DNA of 64,000 nucleotides from Lentisphaeria bacterium (lineage in GTDB: Bacteria; Verrucomicrobiota; Lentisphaeria; Oligosphaerales; Oligosphaeraceae), in NCBI GenBank assembly GCA_016288215.1, contig JAEEYQ010000026.1, forward strand, positions 35,503 through 99,502. Reading direction: 5' to 3'. Made by a program: the position numbers and the translations under genes. The notes beneath the pieces are model-generated. The model did no database searches. It was not told the origin of the DNA and was given only the letters and a program-made list of their open reading frames with translations. This document shows positions 33,631-43,106 of the stretch, piece by piece (position 1 is the stretch's first letter; the number at the start of each line of letters is the position of its first letter).

Positions 33631-35954
33631 CCCTTCATCGACTCCATAACCCCATCCGTTCTCTTATCCTCTTGACGCTGTTGGCATTAGCGCCGCTTCA
33701 TCAGGCTCACGCCTCGATTCTGGAAGCCTTCCCCCAAGCCATGCCGCTGGATCCCGCCCGCGCGTTGGCCGGCGCCTCCACCAGCGGGGCGGCCCTCCCG
33801 CCGACCTTGCTTCAGCTCGAAGGGCAAACCGGCCTGGAGCTGAAGGCGGACTTCTCCGACGCGGAGGCCACCCGCGCCTGCTGGGACTTCCCTGTGGGAC
33901 AGGACCTTTCCACGTTGGCCGCCATCCATCTCCGTCTGTTCTGCGCCAATCCCCAACTGGCCCGTCAGTTCAACGTCTATTTCAAGACCGGCGGTGCCTG
34001 GTACTCCGCCACCTTCTCGCCCTCAGGAAACCGACGGTGGGAGGACATCATCATCCCCAAGACGGAATTCCTTCCCGAGGGCAAGGCCAATTCATGGAAC
34101 GACTGCCGCACCCTGCGCATCGCCGCCTGGAAGAACGCCCCCGGCCCCTTGGGCATCCGCCTCGCGGCCATCACCCTGTTGGGCTCCAACGCCCCGCTGG
34201 CCATCGTGCGAACCAACGGCAAAGAGGCCATGCAATACGCCCGCCACATCGGCAACTCCCTCTCCCGCCTGGGCCTCTTCCCCACCGTCATCGATGAGGC
34301 GGACTGTGTTCCGTCCCGCCTCAAGGCCAGCCCCTTCGCCTTCTTCGCCTATCCTACCGCCGCCCCCGCCGCCCAAATCGACGCCATGCTCAACTACATG
34401 CGCCTCGGCGGAAAAATCTGCGCCTTCCACAGCCTTCCAAAGCCTTTGGCCACATTCATGCAACTGCCTCAGGGGCAATTTCTTAAAGGGGCACAGCTGC
34501 CCATCCAGCCCGGCGGGATCCTGCCCACGGCCCAGCTGCCTCTTGCCAAAGGCTTCCGCCAGCAGTCCTCCGCCTTCCTCCAAATCAACCCCACGGGGCT
34601 CCATCCCGTTGCCTGGTGGGCGGAAAGTTCCGGCAAGGCCACCCCCTATCCCGCCATTGTGGAAACACGACATGGCTTCTGGATGACTCACGTCTACCTG
34701 AATCAGGACCCCATGAATGGAGCGGCCACGCTGGCCGCCATGGCCGCCCGCCACGTTCCGGAGGTGTGGCCCAAGGCCGCCTTCTTCCGCATCCATGACG
34801 CCAAACAGCGCTATGAGGACTGCCCCATGGGACGGACCGTTGCCTTCCCCTACATCAACAAGGCCATTTTGGCCTACAACAACGGAAATTATCCTGATTC
34901 CATCTCCATGGCCATAACTGGTCGCGAACTACTTGGTACTCAAGCATTTGCACAACCAGTCACCATCCGCGCCGATGAAATGCGGGCCGTCTGGATGCGC
35001 AACCGCGGCGGCCTGCCCGGCCAGTCGTGGGACGCCACCGCCACGCTGTTGAAAAATGCGGGAATCAATGCCGTATTCCCTAATATGACAACAGGTTATG
35101 CAACCGCCTACCCCAGCGGCCACCTGCCGTCCTTCTCTCCCGAAAACGCCCTTCAGGCCTGTCTGGAAGCCTGTCGCCGCCATGGACTTAAGCTCCATGT
35201 GTGGATGTCCTGCCTCAGCGTCGCCGACGCACCGGAGCCCATCATCGCCGACCTCCAAAAAGCCGGCCGACTCCAGCTCAACGAAAGCGGCGCCGCCCTG
35301 CCCTGGCTCTGCCCCAACAATCCCGCCAACCGGATTCTGCTCAATCAAGTGGTCGCCGAGCTGGCCGGACGCTATCCCATCGACGGCATCAACCTGGATG
35401 TCATCCGCTATCCCGAAACCTCCTCCTGCTTCTGCAACGCCTGCCGAAGGAGCTTTGAGCGTTTCATCCACCAGCAGGCGACCTCCTGGCCGGCAGACGT
35501 CATCCGCTCCGGCCCCCTGCAAAAGGAATGGGAGCTTTTCCGCCAAATCACCATCACCTCGCTGGTTTCCCAGCTGGCGGCCCAGGCCCGCAACGTCCGC
35601 AAGGAGCTTGTCATCTCCGCCGCCGTCTTCCCTGACCTGAACGCGGCCAAAACCGCCGTGGGTCAGAATTGGACCGCCTGGCTCCAGACCAAGTCCATCG
35701 ACTTCCTGACACCCATGAATTACCAGGCGACCACCGCACTGTTCCAAGGTCAACTGGCGCAACAACTTGCGCAAGTTGGCCGACCAGACGTCCTGCTCCC
35801 CGGCATTGGCGTCTCCACCCAACGGCTGGATCTGCGGGAGCTCTCCAGCCAAATCAACGCCACCCGCGCCGCCAACGTCCGCGGCTTCATCCTCTTCGAA
35901 TACACGCCGCGGGAAGCCTACGACCTGCTTCCCAAACTCCAGCTCCCCCATTGA
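33627..35954 (+). CDS. Secreted GH10-like (GHL10/DUF187) glycosyl hydrolase
   Basis: A 775-residue exported protein. The signal peptide is about residues 1-31, ending near HQAHA. Residues 35-440 form one or two domains I do not recognise (the first resembles a galactose-binding fold in QFNVYFKTGGAWYSATF). The C-terminal part from about 455 is a glycosyl hydrolase-like 10 barrel: MRAVWMRNRGGLPGQS, HGLKLHVWMSCL, DGINLDVIRYPE and DFLTPMNYQATTALF. An in-barrel CFCNAC (CxCxxC) follows the likely catalytic region. Its ATG overlaps the GT4 stop (ATGA), so translation is probably coupled. The role is likely in extracytoplasmic glycan cleavage; the substrate is unknown. Confidence 0.8.
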   Translation: MTLHRLHNPIRSLILLTLLALAPLHQAHASILEAFPQAMPLDPARALAGASTSGAALPPTLLQLEGQTGLELKADFSDAEATRACWDFPVGQDLSTLAAIHLRLFCANPQLARQFNVYFKTGGAWYSATFSPSGNRRWEDIIIPKTEFLPEGKANSWNDCRTLRIAAWKNAPGPLGIRLAAITLLGSNAPLAIVRTNGKEAMQYARHIGNSLSRLGLFPTVIDEADCVPSRLKASPFAFFAYPTAAPAAQIDAMLNYMRLGGKICAFHSLPKPLATFMQLPQGQFLKGAQLPIQPGGILPTAQLPLAKGFRQQSSAFLQINPTGLHPVAWWAESSGKATPYPAIVETRHGFWMTHVYLNQDPMNGAATLAAMAARHVPEVWPKAAFFRIHDAKQRYEDCPMGRTVAFPYINKAILAYNNGNYPDSISMAITGRELLGTQAFAQPVTIRADEMRAVWMRNRGGLPGQSWDATATLLKNAGINAVFPNMTTGYATAYPSGHLPSFSPENALQACLEACRRHGLKLHVWMSCLSVADAPEPIIADLQKAGRLQLNESGAALPWLCPNNPANRILLNQVVAELAGRYPIDGINLDVIRYPETSSCFCNACRRSFERFIHQQATSWPADVIRSGPLQKEWELFRQITITSLVSQLAAQARNVRKELVISAAVFPDLNAAKTAVGQNWTAWLQTKSIDFLTPMNYQATTALFQGQLAQQLAQVGRPDVLLPGIGVSTQRLDLRELSSQINATRAANVRGFILFEYTPREAYDLLPKLQLPH

Positions 35955-36055
35955 GGCCCCAAAATCCTGTGACAGAGGGCAATTGACGCCGTTGCACTTG
36001 AACTTTCCCAATTGCACTTTACGTTAATGTCTTGAACATCGCGTTTTCTTCTATA

Positions 36056-36074
36056 CCATATATATAATATAAGG
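36056..36074. repeat. AT-rich palindrome before tatA
   Basis: CCATATATATAATATAAGG lies directly before the tatA ribosome-binding site, preceded by CTATA. It is the inverted form of the sequence at 63678 (CCATTATATATTATATGG followed by TATAG). Confidence 0.5.
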
Positions 36075-36084
36075 AATGCAACAC

Positions 36085-36360
36085 ATGGGTCTTGGAACTC
36101 CTGAACTGATTGTCATCTTCCTCATCATCCTGCTGTTCTTTGGGGCAAAGCGCCTTCCGGAGATTGCCCGCTCTTTGGGAAAGGCCTCCAACGAATTCAA
36201 AAAGGCCAAAAACGACATCCTTTCGGCGGACAATGATCAGCCTAACGCCTATCCGCAGCAACCCATTGCGCAGCAGCCTGTTACGCCGCAACAAGCGCCC
36301 CAGCAGCCGGTTCAGCCGACTCAGGCTCCACAGGATTCGCAACCGCCAAAGCAGGGATGA
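36085..36360 (+). CDS. tatA: Twin-arginine translocase subunit TatA/E
   Basis: A 91-residue membrane protein of the Tat pathway, which exports folded proteins. It has the short N-terminal helix (LIVIFLIILLFF), the FGAKRLPEIARSLGKA hinge and amphipathic helix, and then a proline/glutamine-rich tail with repeated QQP units. The start at 36085 (MGLGTPEL) is preferred because AAGGA lies nine bases upstream; the ATG at 36076 is too close to it. It is followed by tatC after 30 bp. Confidence 0.93.
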   Translation: MGLGTPELIVIFLIILLFFGAKRLPEIARSLGKASNEFKKAKNDILSADNDQPNAYPQQPIAQQPVTPQQAPQQPVQPTQAPQDSQPPKQG

Positions 36361-36390
36361 CGGAAGCCAGTTTTCTGGCCATGACCAAGC

Positions 36391-37416
36391 ATGGATACTC
36401 CAAAACAGTCCATTCTTGACCATCTGGAGGAACTGCGCTTTCGCATCATCTATTCCCTGATCGGCATTGCCGTCTGCGCCCTTCCGGGTTATCTTCTTGC
36501 GCAGCCGGCCATTGAGCTGCTTAAGCGCCATGCCTGCCCTCCGGATGTCCGCTTCTACTACATGGAACCCATGGCGCTATTTTTCGTGCGCCTGAAATTG
36601 GGCTTTCTGCTGGCGCTGCTGCTGGCCCTGCCATGGGTCGTCGCCCAAATCTGGAAATTCATCGCGCCGGCGCTGTATTCCAACGAACGGTATTACATCA
36701 CCCGCCTGTCCGCCGTCAGCTGTCTGCTGTTCATCTTTGGAGTGGCCGTGGCGACGTTGGGGGTCTTTCCCGCGCTGATGCGCTTCTCCTATGGCATGAG
36801 CACGGAGGACATTCAGCCCATGCTGCAGGTGGACAAGACCGTGGGGCTGGCCATCATGCTCATGCTGGCCTTCGGCGTCATGTTCCAGTTGCCCATTGTG
36901 GTCTACTTCTGCGTCATCTGCGGCTTCATCAGCCTGGACACCATGCGCAAGGCCCGCCCCTACATCGTGGTGGTCATCTTTGCCCTCTCCGCCTTTCTCA
37001 CCCCGCCGGACGCCGTCAGTCAGCTCTGCCTTGGCGTCCCGTCATGGCTTCTCTTTGAGCTGACCCTGCTGCTGATCCGCCACACGATGAAACAACGGTC
37101 CTCAACGCCTCCTCAAGCAGATGATAATTCATATCATATTGATAATCAACAACTTATAGAATCTCCATCAGTAGAGACGCCCGTCTGGTCGTCATCTTCC
37201 ACATCGTCCGCCGAAACGGAAGTCACCGCCCCTGTCTACGGCGTCTATCCGCAGGGCGTCCAGCCCATGGTCGGCAGCGACGTCAATTTCAGTCCAGCCC
37301 CCTACAAGAGCCAAGAACCCGCAATTCCCCTATCCACATACAGCGACGTGCGTTCCAGCGGCATCCACAGCCTGACTCCCGGCCGCCGCCGCACCGGAGG
37401 CCGCCCCCGCCGCTGA
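36391..37416 (+). CDS. tatC: Twin-arginine translocase subunit TatC
   Basis: A 341-residue protein with six transmembrane helices in the first ~235 residues. Conserved TatC features include DHLEELRFRI at the N-terminus (the LEEL motif), the FxxP-like YMEPMALFFVRLK block, and FALSAFLTPPDAVSQ. It recognises twin-arginine signal peptides. The last ~105 residues are a serine/proline-rich, low-complexity cytoplasmic extension not found in E. coli TatC; it ends in an arginine/glycine-rich stretch. Codons in that extension include an AT-rich block near 37120-37160. No TatB is seen. Confidence 0.93.
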   Translation: MDTPKQSILDHLEELRFRIIYSLIGIAVCALPGYLLAQPAIELLKRHACPPDVRFYYMEPMALFFVRLKLGFLLALLLALPWVVAQIWKFIAPALYSNERYYITRLSAVSCLLFIFGVAVATLGVFPALMRFSYGMSTEDIQPMLQVDKTVGLAIMLMLAFGVMFQLPIVVYFCVICGFISLDTMRKARPYIVVVIFALSAFLTPPDAVSQLCLGVPSWLLFELTLLLIRHTMKQRSSTPPQADDNSYHIDNQQLIESPSVETPVWSSSSTSSAETEVTAPVYGVYPQGVQPMVGSDVNFSPAPYKSQEPAIPLSTYSDVRSSGIHSLTPGRRRTGGRPRR

Positions 37417-37428
37417 CCCTTTCCTGCC

Positions 37429-38355
37429 ATGCCAAGCGCCTATCAATCCTGCACCCTGTGCCCCCGCCAATGCCACGCCAACCGCGTCGATGGCCAGACG
37501 GGCTATTGCGGCGAAACCGACCAATGCCGCATTGGCGCCATCCTGCCCCATTTTGGGGAGGAACCCTGCATTTCGGGCCGCCGCGGATCGGGGACCTTCT
37601 TCTTCTCCGGCTGCTCCTGCGGCTGTTTCTTCTGCCAAAACCACCAGATTTCCCATGAGCACATCGGCCGCCTCTTCACCGACGAAGAGCTGTATCAAAG
37701 TGCGGTCAGCCTCATCGGAGAAGGCGTCCATAACCTGAATTTCGTCACGCCAGACCACTGGTGGCCCCACCTTCAACGGCTTTGCAAACGACTGCGGGAC
37801 AACGGCTTTGACATTCCGTTCCTCTGGAACAGCTCCGGCTATTCCCTCGCCGCCGCCGTCCGCGAACAATGCCGTCTCATCGACATTTTTCTGCCGGATT
37901 TCAAATTCGCCGACCCCGAACTGGCGCAGCGCTGCATGGGCGACGCCCACTACCCCGAAATCGCCCTCGACGCGCTGAAGGCCGCCGTGGACGCCTTGGG
38001 CTTCCTCCGCCCCTTCGACCCCGACGGCGACATCACCGCCTCCCGCGGCGTCATGGTCCGCCATCTTGTGCTGCCTGGCCAGAAGGACAACTCGCTCAAG
38101 GTTCTGGACCTTTTGGCGGATCATTTCGGCCCAAGCATGCCCATTTCCGTCATGAACCAGTTCATTCCCGTGCCCGCCTGCCATGAACGACATTTTCTGG
38201 ACAACCGTCTGGCGCAGGAGGACTACGCCGCCGTTTGCCGCCACATCGTGGAACTGGGCTTCATCCACGCCTTCATTCAACCCGAGAGCGGCGATGACGC
38301 CTTCATGCCAGATTTCACCCGCGAACGGCCATTTGAGGGAAACCCACTTAAGTAA
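37429..38355 (+). CDS. Radical SAM protein, PflA-like activating enzyme (COG1313)
   Basis: A 308-residue radical SAM enzyme. The cluster-binding motif C-x3-C-x2-C is in CSCGCFFCQN (about 65). An N-terminal cysteine block, CTLCPRQCHANR with YCGE, matches the extra motif of the pyruvate formate-lyase-activating-enzyme-like group. Other family features are WNSSGY and DIFLPDFKF, and VRHLVLPG. Its target is unknown; no glycyl radical enzyme is adjacent. It would be oxygen sensitive, in keeping with an anaerobe. It starts 12 bp after tatC. Confidence 0.85.
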   Translation: MPSAYQSCTLCPRQCHANRVDGQTGYCGETDQCRIGAILPHFGEEPCISGRRGSGTFFFSGCSCGCFFCQNHQISHEHIGRLFTDEELYQSAVSLIGEGVHNLNFVTPDHWWPHLQRLCKRLRDNGFDIPFLWNSSGYSLAAAVREQCRLIDIFLPDFKFADPELAQRCMGDAHYPEIALDALKAAVDALGFLRPFDPDGDITASRGVMVRHLVLPGQKDNSLKVLDLLADHFGPSMPISVMNQFIPVPACHERHFLDNRLAQEDYAAVCRHIVELGFIHAFIQPESGDDAFMPDFTRERPFEGNPLK

Positions 38356-38447
38356 TTAGGAATTAGGAATTAGAAATTAGAAATTTGAGATTTGAGATTT
38401 GAGATTTGAGATTTGAAATTTGAAATTTGAAATTAGAAATTAAGAAT
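38356..38447. repeat. AATTAGG / ATTTGAG minisatellite
   Basis: Starts with three copies of AATTAGG-like units, changes to AAATTAG, then runs through five or so copies of ATTTGAG and three of AAATTTG. It follows the radical SAM gene directly. The AATTAGG part is the reverse complement of the array at 30486. Confidence 0.85.
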
Positions 38448-38504
38448 TATACCACATTAGGGTAGAGTATGATTTTTGCGAAACGACATTGCAGTTCGCG
38501 CGTC

Positions 38505-38646
38505 AGCCCCGAAGGGGCGGCGGAGCACAGCCCGGGGTAAGCGTGGCCGCGAAGCGGCAAGCGTAACCCCGGGTATGGCAGATGGTTACGATTGTTCAAG
38601 CCCTGAAGGGGCGGCAGAAAACGACATATGCAGTCCTTTCAGGGAA
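38505..38646. repeat. GC-rich dispersed-type repeat with nested hairpins
   Basis: AGCCCCGAAGGGGCGGC (38505) recurs as AGCCCTGAAGGGGCGGC (38599). Between them lies a perfect double hairpin: CCCGGGGT (38531) with ACCCCGGG, enclosing GCCGC-GAA-GCGGC. A third CCTTTCAGGG follows at 38636. I recall similar AGCCCTGAAAGGGC elements scattered in gut Bacteroidetes and PVC genomes; that is from memory. Confidence 0.75.
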
Positions 38647-38716
38647 CATAAATTTCAACCTAAAGAAGTAAAATAATTAGGAATCAACAACTTACAACTT
38701 TAATGAGGTGGAAGCC

Positions 38717-39505
38717 ATGGCTTTTCTGCAATGCCAATTTCATTCGGACGTGTTGGGGCGCGCCAGCTCCATGAACGTCATCGTCCCTCAAAAAGCCCAG
38801 ACTCAGATTGGCATGGCCAGCTCCGGCTCCGGTCGCAAGGACTACCCGGTCATCTATCTGCTCCATGGGTTGAGCGACGACCACACCATCTGGATGCGGC
38901 GCACCTCCATTGAACGCTATGCCGCTGATTATGAAGTGGTTATCGTCATGCCAAATGGAGACCGCGGCTTCTACACGGACATGGAATGCGGCCCCCAATA
39001 TTGGACCATGCTTTCCGAGGAGCTTCCCGCCATCGTGCAGAACCTGTTCCCCGTCAGTTCGCGGCGGGAGGACACCTTCGCGGCCGGCCTGTCCATGGGC
39101 GGCTATGGTGCCCTTAAGCTGGCGCTGCGGCGTCCGGACCGCTATGCGGGAGCCGTGGCCCTTTCCGCCGTGGCGGACATACGGGAATGGGTCTCCGTGG
39201 CCAGCACCTTCTCCAAAAACGATGAATACCGTTGGATTTTCGGCTCGCCGGAGGAGTTGATTCCTCGGCAAAACGACCTCTTCGAGCTGGCCAAGACCGC
39301 CATCACCCACAATCCGCCGCCCCAAATCATGATGGCCTGCGGAACATCCGACCCCCTCTACCGCAGTAACTTGCGCCTTCGTGACCACCTGCAGCAGCTG
39401 AATTTCCCCGGTCTCCGCTTTGAAGAGGGTCCCGGCAAGCACGAATGGTCCTTCTGGGATCAGTGGATTCAGGAAGGCCTCCGTTTCCTTCTTAAACAAT
39501 TGTAA
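38717..39505 (+). CDS. Alpha/beta-hydrolase esterase (FrmB/EstA-like)
   Basis: A 262-residue esterase of the S-formylglutathione hydrolase/tributyrin esterase group. The nucleophile is S126 in GLSMGGYGA, the acid is Asp in CGTSDPLYRSN, and the base is His in GPGKHEWSFWDQ. The entry strand YLLHGLSDDHTIWMRR gives the oxyanion region. No signal peptide is visible. It probably removes acyl groups from sugars or short-chain esters, which fits the GH36 gene 13 bp downstream. The start is ATG 38717, close to a weak GAGGTGGA. Confidence 0.88.
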   Translation: MAFLQCQFHSDVLGRASSMNVIVPQKAQTQIGMASSGSGRKDYPVIYLLHGLSDDHTIWMRRTSIERYAADYEVVIVMPNGDRGFYTDMECGPQYWTMLSEELPAIVQNLFPVSSRREDTFAAGLSMGGYGALKLALRRPDRYAGAVALSAVADIREWVSVASTFSKNDEYRWIFGSPEELIPRQNDLFELAKTAITHNPPPQIMMACGTSDPLYRSNLRLRDHLQQLNFPGLRFEEGPGKHEWSFWDQWIQEGLRFLLKQL

Positions 39506-39518
39506 AAGAGCTTTTACC

Positions 39519-41171
39519 ATGCGACTCGACATCTCTTTCTCCAACGGAATTCATGGCGGCATCACGCTTCAGGCAAAGGCCCTGAACCGAATTGACATCA
39601 CGCCGCCGTCGGATGCGGAAACCCTCACCGCCACCACCGCCATCCCGCTGGTGGACATCCATAACCTGTGGCACACCAACGCTGGCTCCCCGGGCCCCGT
39701 CGGCCGTCTGCCGTGGCGGCTGACACTGACCAGCGGCGCCCAGCTGAACTTCCCCTTTGTCGCCCTGTTCAACCATGGCGGCCGCCTCCACGCCGCCGTC
39801 GCCACCACCAACCTGATTGACGACACGCAGATTCAGCTTGCCATCAACCAGGAGGCCTGCACCTACGAGATCACATGGCGCATCACGCTATCGCCGCAGA
39901 CCTCCCCCTTCCAGCTGTGGCTGGATTTCCGCGACATGGAGTGGCAGGACGCCTTGGCGGATTGGCGCGGGTCGTTGTCCTTGCCGCCCCTGGCCTATCC
40001 CGCCGCCGCATGGGATCCCGTCTTCTGCACATGGTACGTCACCCACGCCGCCGTCACCCAGGCGATTGTGGAGTCACAATGCATTGCAGCAAAGGAACTT
40101 GGATTCACCACACTCATCGTGGACGACGGATGGTGCTACGATGACATGAAGCGGGTCAGCCCCCAAACCCTCCCCACCTGGTACGCCCCCATCGGCGATT
40201 GGAGGCTCTCCACCAAAAAGTTTCCGGACTTCCGCTCCCATGTCTCTCGCATGCAGGAACTTGGCATGAAATATATGCTGTGGGTCGCCCCCTTCCTGTT
40301 GGGTACGGACTCCAAAGCGTTGGCCGATTATGGAGACGCCGCCATCTCGCCTGCCCATGAGGGCATGCTGCAGTTGGATCTCCGCAAGGCGGACACCACT
40401 GCGCTGCTGGCCAAGCTCCGGGCCCTCGCCAAAAACTATGGCCTCGACGGCCTGAAAGTCGATTTTCTTGACACCGTTCCTCCGGACGTCTCCGCGCCGA
40501 ACAGCCGCGTCACAGAGGCCTTCATCCGCGATTTGTCCCATGGTCTGAAGGAAGATAACCCCAACGCGCTCATTGAGTTCCGTCAAAGCTACGCCACGCC
40601 GGCCATGCTTGCCTACGGCACCCAGTTCCGCGCCGGAGACGCCCCCTTTGACTGGCTGCTCAATTTCAGCCGTCTGGCGGAAATCCGGCTGGCCATCGGC
40701 AGTCTGGCTCCCGTCCATGCGGACCCCGCCTATTGGGCGCCAGAGGAAGAGCTGCGCAACGTGGCGCGGCACATGATTGCCATGCTAGTCGGCATCCCCA
40801 TGATTTCCATGGACTTACAGCAACTCTCCGAGGGCGTGCGCCGATGCGTCCGTTTCTACGTCGATTTCTACAATGCTCACCGTCAGCTCCTTAACCATGG
40901 CAAATGGCGCTTCCTCTTCGGCCAGTCCTCCGTGGACGCCGCCTTCGTGGAGGCCGAAGGACAGCGTTGTGCCATCCTCGCCGCCCCCTCCCGTCTGACG
41001 GAGCTTCTCGCGCTGCCATCCATGAGGCAAAATTGGCTGCTGAACCTGACAGACAAGACACTGCAAGTGTCTGCCGCGCAAACCTATCGGGAAGACGGCT
41101 CCAAAGGCGTCGACGGCGAAATCGTCTCCGGCGGCATGGGGTGCTATGGGATTGACTTTGCAAGTCATTGA
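39519..41171 (+). CDS. GH36-like alpha-galactosidase
   Basis: A 550-residue glycoside hydrolase with a clan GH-D barrel. After a beta-rich N-terminal domain (about 1-165) comes WDPVFCTWYV and LIVDDGWCYDD (about 205). The probable nucleophile is D315 in GLKVDFLD. The probable acid/base is D374 in FRAGDAPFDW, where most alpha-galactosidases have a DD pair. The C-terminal beta domain begins near 470. No signal peptide is present, so the substrate is probably an imported oligosaccharide. The start ATG is at 39519. It is 13 bp after the esterase gene; the two may act on acylated alpha-galactosides. Confidence 0.85.
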   Translation: MRLDISFSNGIHGGITLQAKALNRIDITPPSDAETLTATTAIPLVDIHNLWHTNAGSPGPVGRLPWRLTLTSGAQLNFPFVALFNHGGRLHAAVATTNLIDDTQIQLAINQEACTYEITWRITLSPQTSPFQLWLDFRDMEWQDALADWRGSLSLPPLAYPAAAWDPVFCTWYVTHAAVTQAIVESQCIAAKELGFTTLIVDDGWCYDDMKRVSPQTLPTWYAPIGDWRLSTKKFPDFRSHVSRMQELGMKYMLWVAPFLLGTDSKALADYGDAAISPAHEGMLQLDLRKADTTALLAKLRALAKNYGLDGLKVDFLDTVPPDVSAPNSRVTEAFIRDLSHGLKEDNPNALIEFRQSYATPAMLAYGTQFRAGDAPFDWLLNFSRLAEIRLAIGSLAPVHADPAYWAPEEELRNVARHMIAMLVGIPMISMDLQQLSEGVRRCVRFYVDFYNAHRQLLNHGKWRFLFGQSSVDAAFVEAEGQRCAILAAPSRLTELLALPSMRQNWLLNLTDKTLQVSAAQTYREDGSKGVDGEIVSGGMGCYGIDFASH

Positions 41172-41363
41172 AATGGAATGATTTATGAAACAACAGGCAA
41201 GGCCACATGTCATCGTGCCCCAAAAGAGCAGCAACACGGCCATGGCAACGCTATAAGACCAACAATATTCTGAATATTTATAGCTAAGTCACTGATTACC
41301 AATATCTTAGACAACTAACTCCCAATTCAAATCCCACATTCCCTCAATGAATGGAGACTTCTG

Positions 41364-42464
41364 ATGCAGAAAAATGCCGTCATCTTCAATGGTCCTGAAA
41401 AGCCCTTCTCCCTTCGTGCGTTTCCCATCCTTCCGCCGGCGGCGGGACAGGCAGGACTCACGCTGGTGTCCAGCGGAATCTGCGGCACAGATGTCCATAT
41501 CCATGAAGGCTTTCTGGGCATACCGGACATGCCGTTAATCCTTGGCCATGAGTTCATTGGAAAAATCGATGCTCTGGGCGATTCAAAGGCAATGGACGGT
41601 CTGGGCAATCCCCTCGCCGTCGGCGACACGGCCATCGCCTGCGTTGCCATTCCCTGCGGCAAATGCTTCAACTGCAGGCGCGGCGAGACCGCCAGCTGCC
41701 TTTCCTTCGGCGTCACCTATGTCAAGAGCGTGGAGGAGCCGCCCCATTTTCACGGCGGCTATGGTGAATATCTTTTCTCGCCTTTGCAGAATCTGGTGCG
41801 TCTGCCGGAGACCGTCAATCCCATGGCGGCGGCGGCGTTCCCCTGCGGCGGCCCCACTGTCATCCGCGCCTTTGAATACGGCGGCGGCACTCATGAAGGC
41901 GAACTGGTGGTCGTTCAGGGCAACGGCTCCGTGGGGCTTTTCGCGCTGGCGTGGGCAAAGGCCCACGGCTGCCAGGTAGCCGTCATCGGCTCCGCCGCCA
42001 ACGCCGAACGCCTCAAGCTGACGCAGACGCTGCAGCCGGACCGCTTCTTCGATTTCCGCAAGACGGCTCCCGACGAGCTGCGCAAGGCCATCGCGGAAAT
42101 GGCGGTGGAATTGGGACGAGGCGACGGCGCGGACACCGTCATCGAGACCAGCGGCTCCCCGCAGGCCTTCCCCCTGGGCCTTTCGCTGCTGCGGACCCGC
42201 GGTCGCTATTTGGTTCCGGGGCAGTACTCCGACCGGGGCCCTGTCTCCATCGAGCCCCATCTCATCACGTTCCGCGCCCTTCAGGTCATCGGCAGCGGAC
42301 AGTACACCATGCAGGATCTGAAGACCTACGTGGACTTCCTCGCCGCCCATCCGGAGCTGCAACCCATTTTCGCCCAAATGCTTAGCAAATATTCACTGAA
42401 AGAGGCGGACAAGGCCTTCGCCGACGCCAAGGCCGGCAAGACCATCAAGGCCGTATTCTGTTGA
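41364..42464 (+). CDS. Zinc-dependent alcohol/polyol dehydrogenase (MDR family)
   Basis: A 366-residue medium-chain dehydrogenase. Catalytic zinc ligands appear in SSGICGTDVH and LGHEFIG. The structural zinc site is C-x2-C-x2-C-x7-C in CGKCFNCRRGETASC. The cofactor site is VVVQGNGSVGLFALAWAKA (about 182-200). The sequence resembles threonine/sorbitol-type dehydrogenases, and in gut anaerobes such genes often serve sugar or uronate use. The exact substrate is unknown. The 190-bp gap before it has only AT-rich sequence and no clear promoter. Confidence 0.88.
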   Translation: MQKNAVIFNGPEKPFSLRAFPILPPAAGQAGLTLVSSGICGTDVHIHEGFLGIPDMPLILGHEFIGKIDALGDSKAMDGLGNPLAVGDTAIACVAIPCGKCFNCRRGETASCLSFGVTYVKSVEEPPHFHGGYGEYLFSPLQNLVRLPETVNPMAAAAFPCGGPTVIRAFEYGGGTHEGELVVVQGNGSVGLFALAWAKAHGCQVAVIGSAANAERLKLTQTLQPDRFFDFRKTAPDELRKAIAEMAVELGRGDGADTVIETSGSPQAFPLGLSLLRTRGRYLVPGQYSDRGPVSIEPHLITFRALQVIGSGQYTMQDLKTYVDFLAAHPELQPIFAQMLSKYSLKEADKAFADAKAGKTIKAVFC

Positions 42465-42500
42465 GCATCAATGACTTAGCCTAAAAGGAAATGGGGGGCG

Positions 42501-42909
42501 ATGCACATCAAAGAGCTGATCTTTGTTCTGCTCAATTTCATCATCTTTCCGTTGGCGGTTTATTTTGGGGCCCGTTATCTGGAATATGAACGGGCCGCAA
42601 AGAGCTGCATTGTGTATATGGCTATAGCCGTGACTCAATGGGTCCTTTGGCCCATTCTGAATGCCTTGAAGTTTGACCTCATCACAACGTTGCTACTCCA
42701 GGGTCCCTTTTCCCATGCCTATTGCTGCCACTACAATTATTTCTTAAATAGCCTCGTGGGCTTTTAGACCCATTTACGTGTTCATCTTCCTGTGGTGCTA
42801 TGCGTTCGTGGTCCTTAACCGATTCTGGCATCGCGGGGTGTTGCTGATTGCCTATGGCATATTGTCTGTCTGGTGGGCGTTTTGGTTCTATTTATGCCAT
42901 TTGGACTGA
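42501..42909 (+). pseudogene. Frameshifted small membrane protein gene
   Basis: The frame from ATG 42501 encodes two hydrophobic helices (LIFVLLNFIIFPLAVYF; IVYMAIAVTQWVLWPIL) and stops at 42767. Directly after, the +1 frame is open from about 42748 to the TGA at 42907 and encodes two more helices (PIYVFIFLWCYAFVVL; GVLLIAYGILSVWWAF). The simplest reading is a ~135-residue four-helix protein broken by one extra base between 42748 and 42767. Alternatives are programmed frameshifting or an assembly error. I do not recognise the family. Confidence 0.6.
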
Positions 42910-42937
42910 AAACGCCGCCACAGCACATCCACCAATA

Positions 42938-43066
42938 TTGCATTCATTGCAACTTTCACGGAGACTTCGCGGCCCCAAAACGGCCTTTTTGCGCCGATGA
43001 CGAAAACTCGCCGTTTTGAGCTTTGCTCCCCCTATTTTTGAGGGGATGATGGCCGCTAGGGCCACT
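42938..43066 (+). repeat. Dispersed ~130-nt repeat, copy B
   Basis: It begins with TTGCA-TTCAT-TGCAA (42938-42952) and ends with ATGGCCGCTAGGGCCACT (43049-43066). The same two blocks, about 96 nt apart, bound the minus-strand copy at 2614-2741. Internal shared bits include AACGGC, ATGAC and a TTTTTGA run at equivalent positions. Confidence 0.7.
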
Positions 43067-43106
43067 AGAGTGCGCTCCAAGGCCCTCATGCCCTTTTCAT
43101 GTATAT

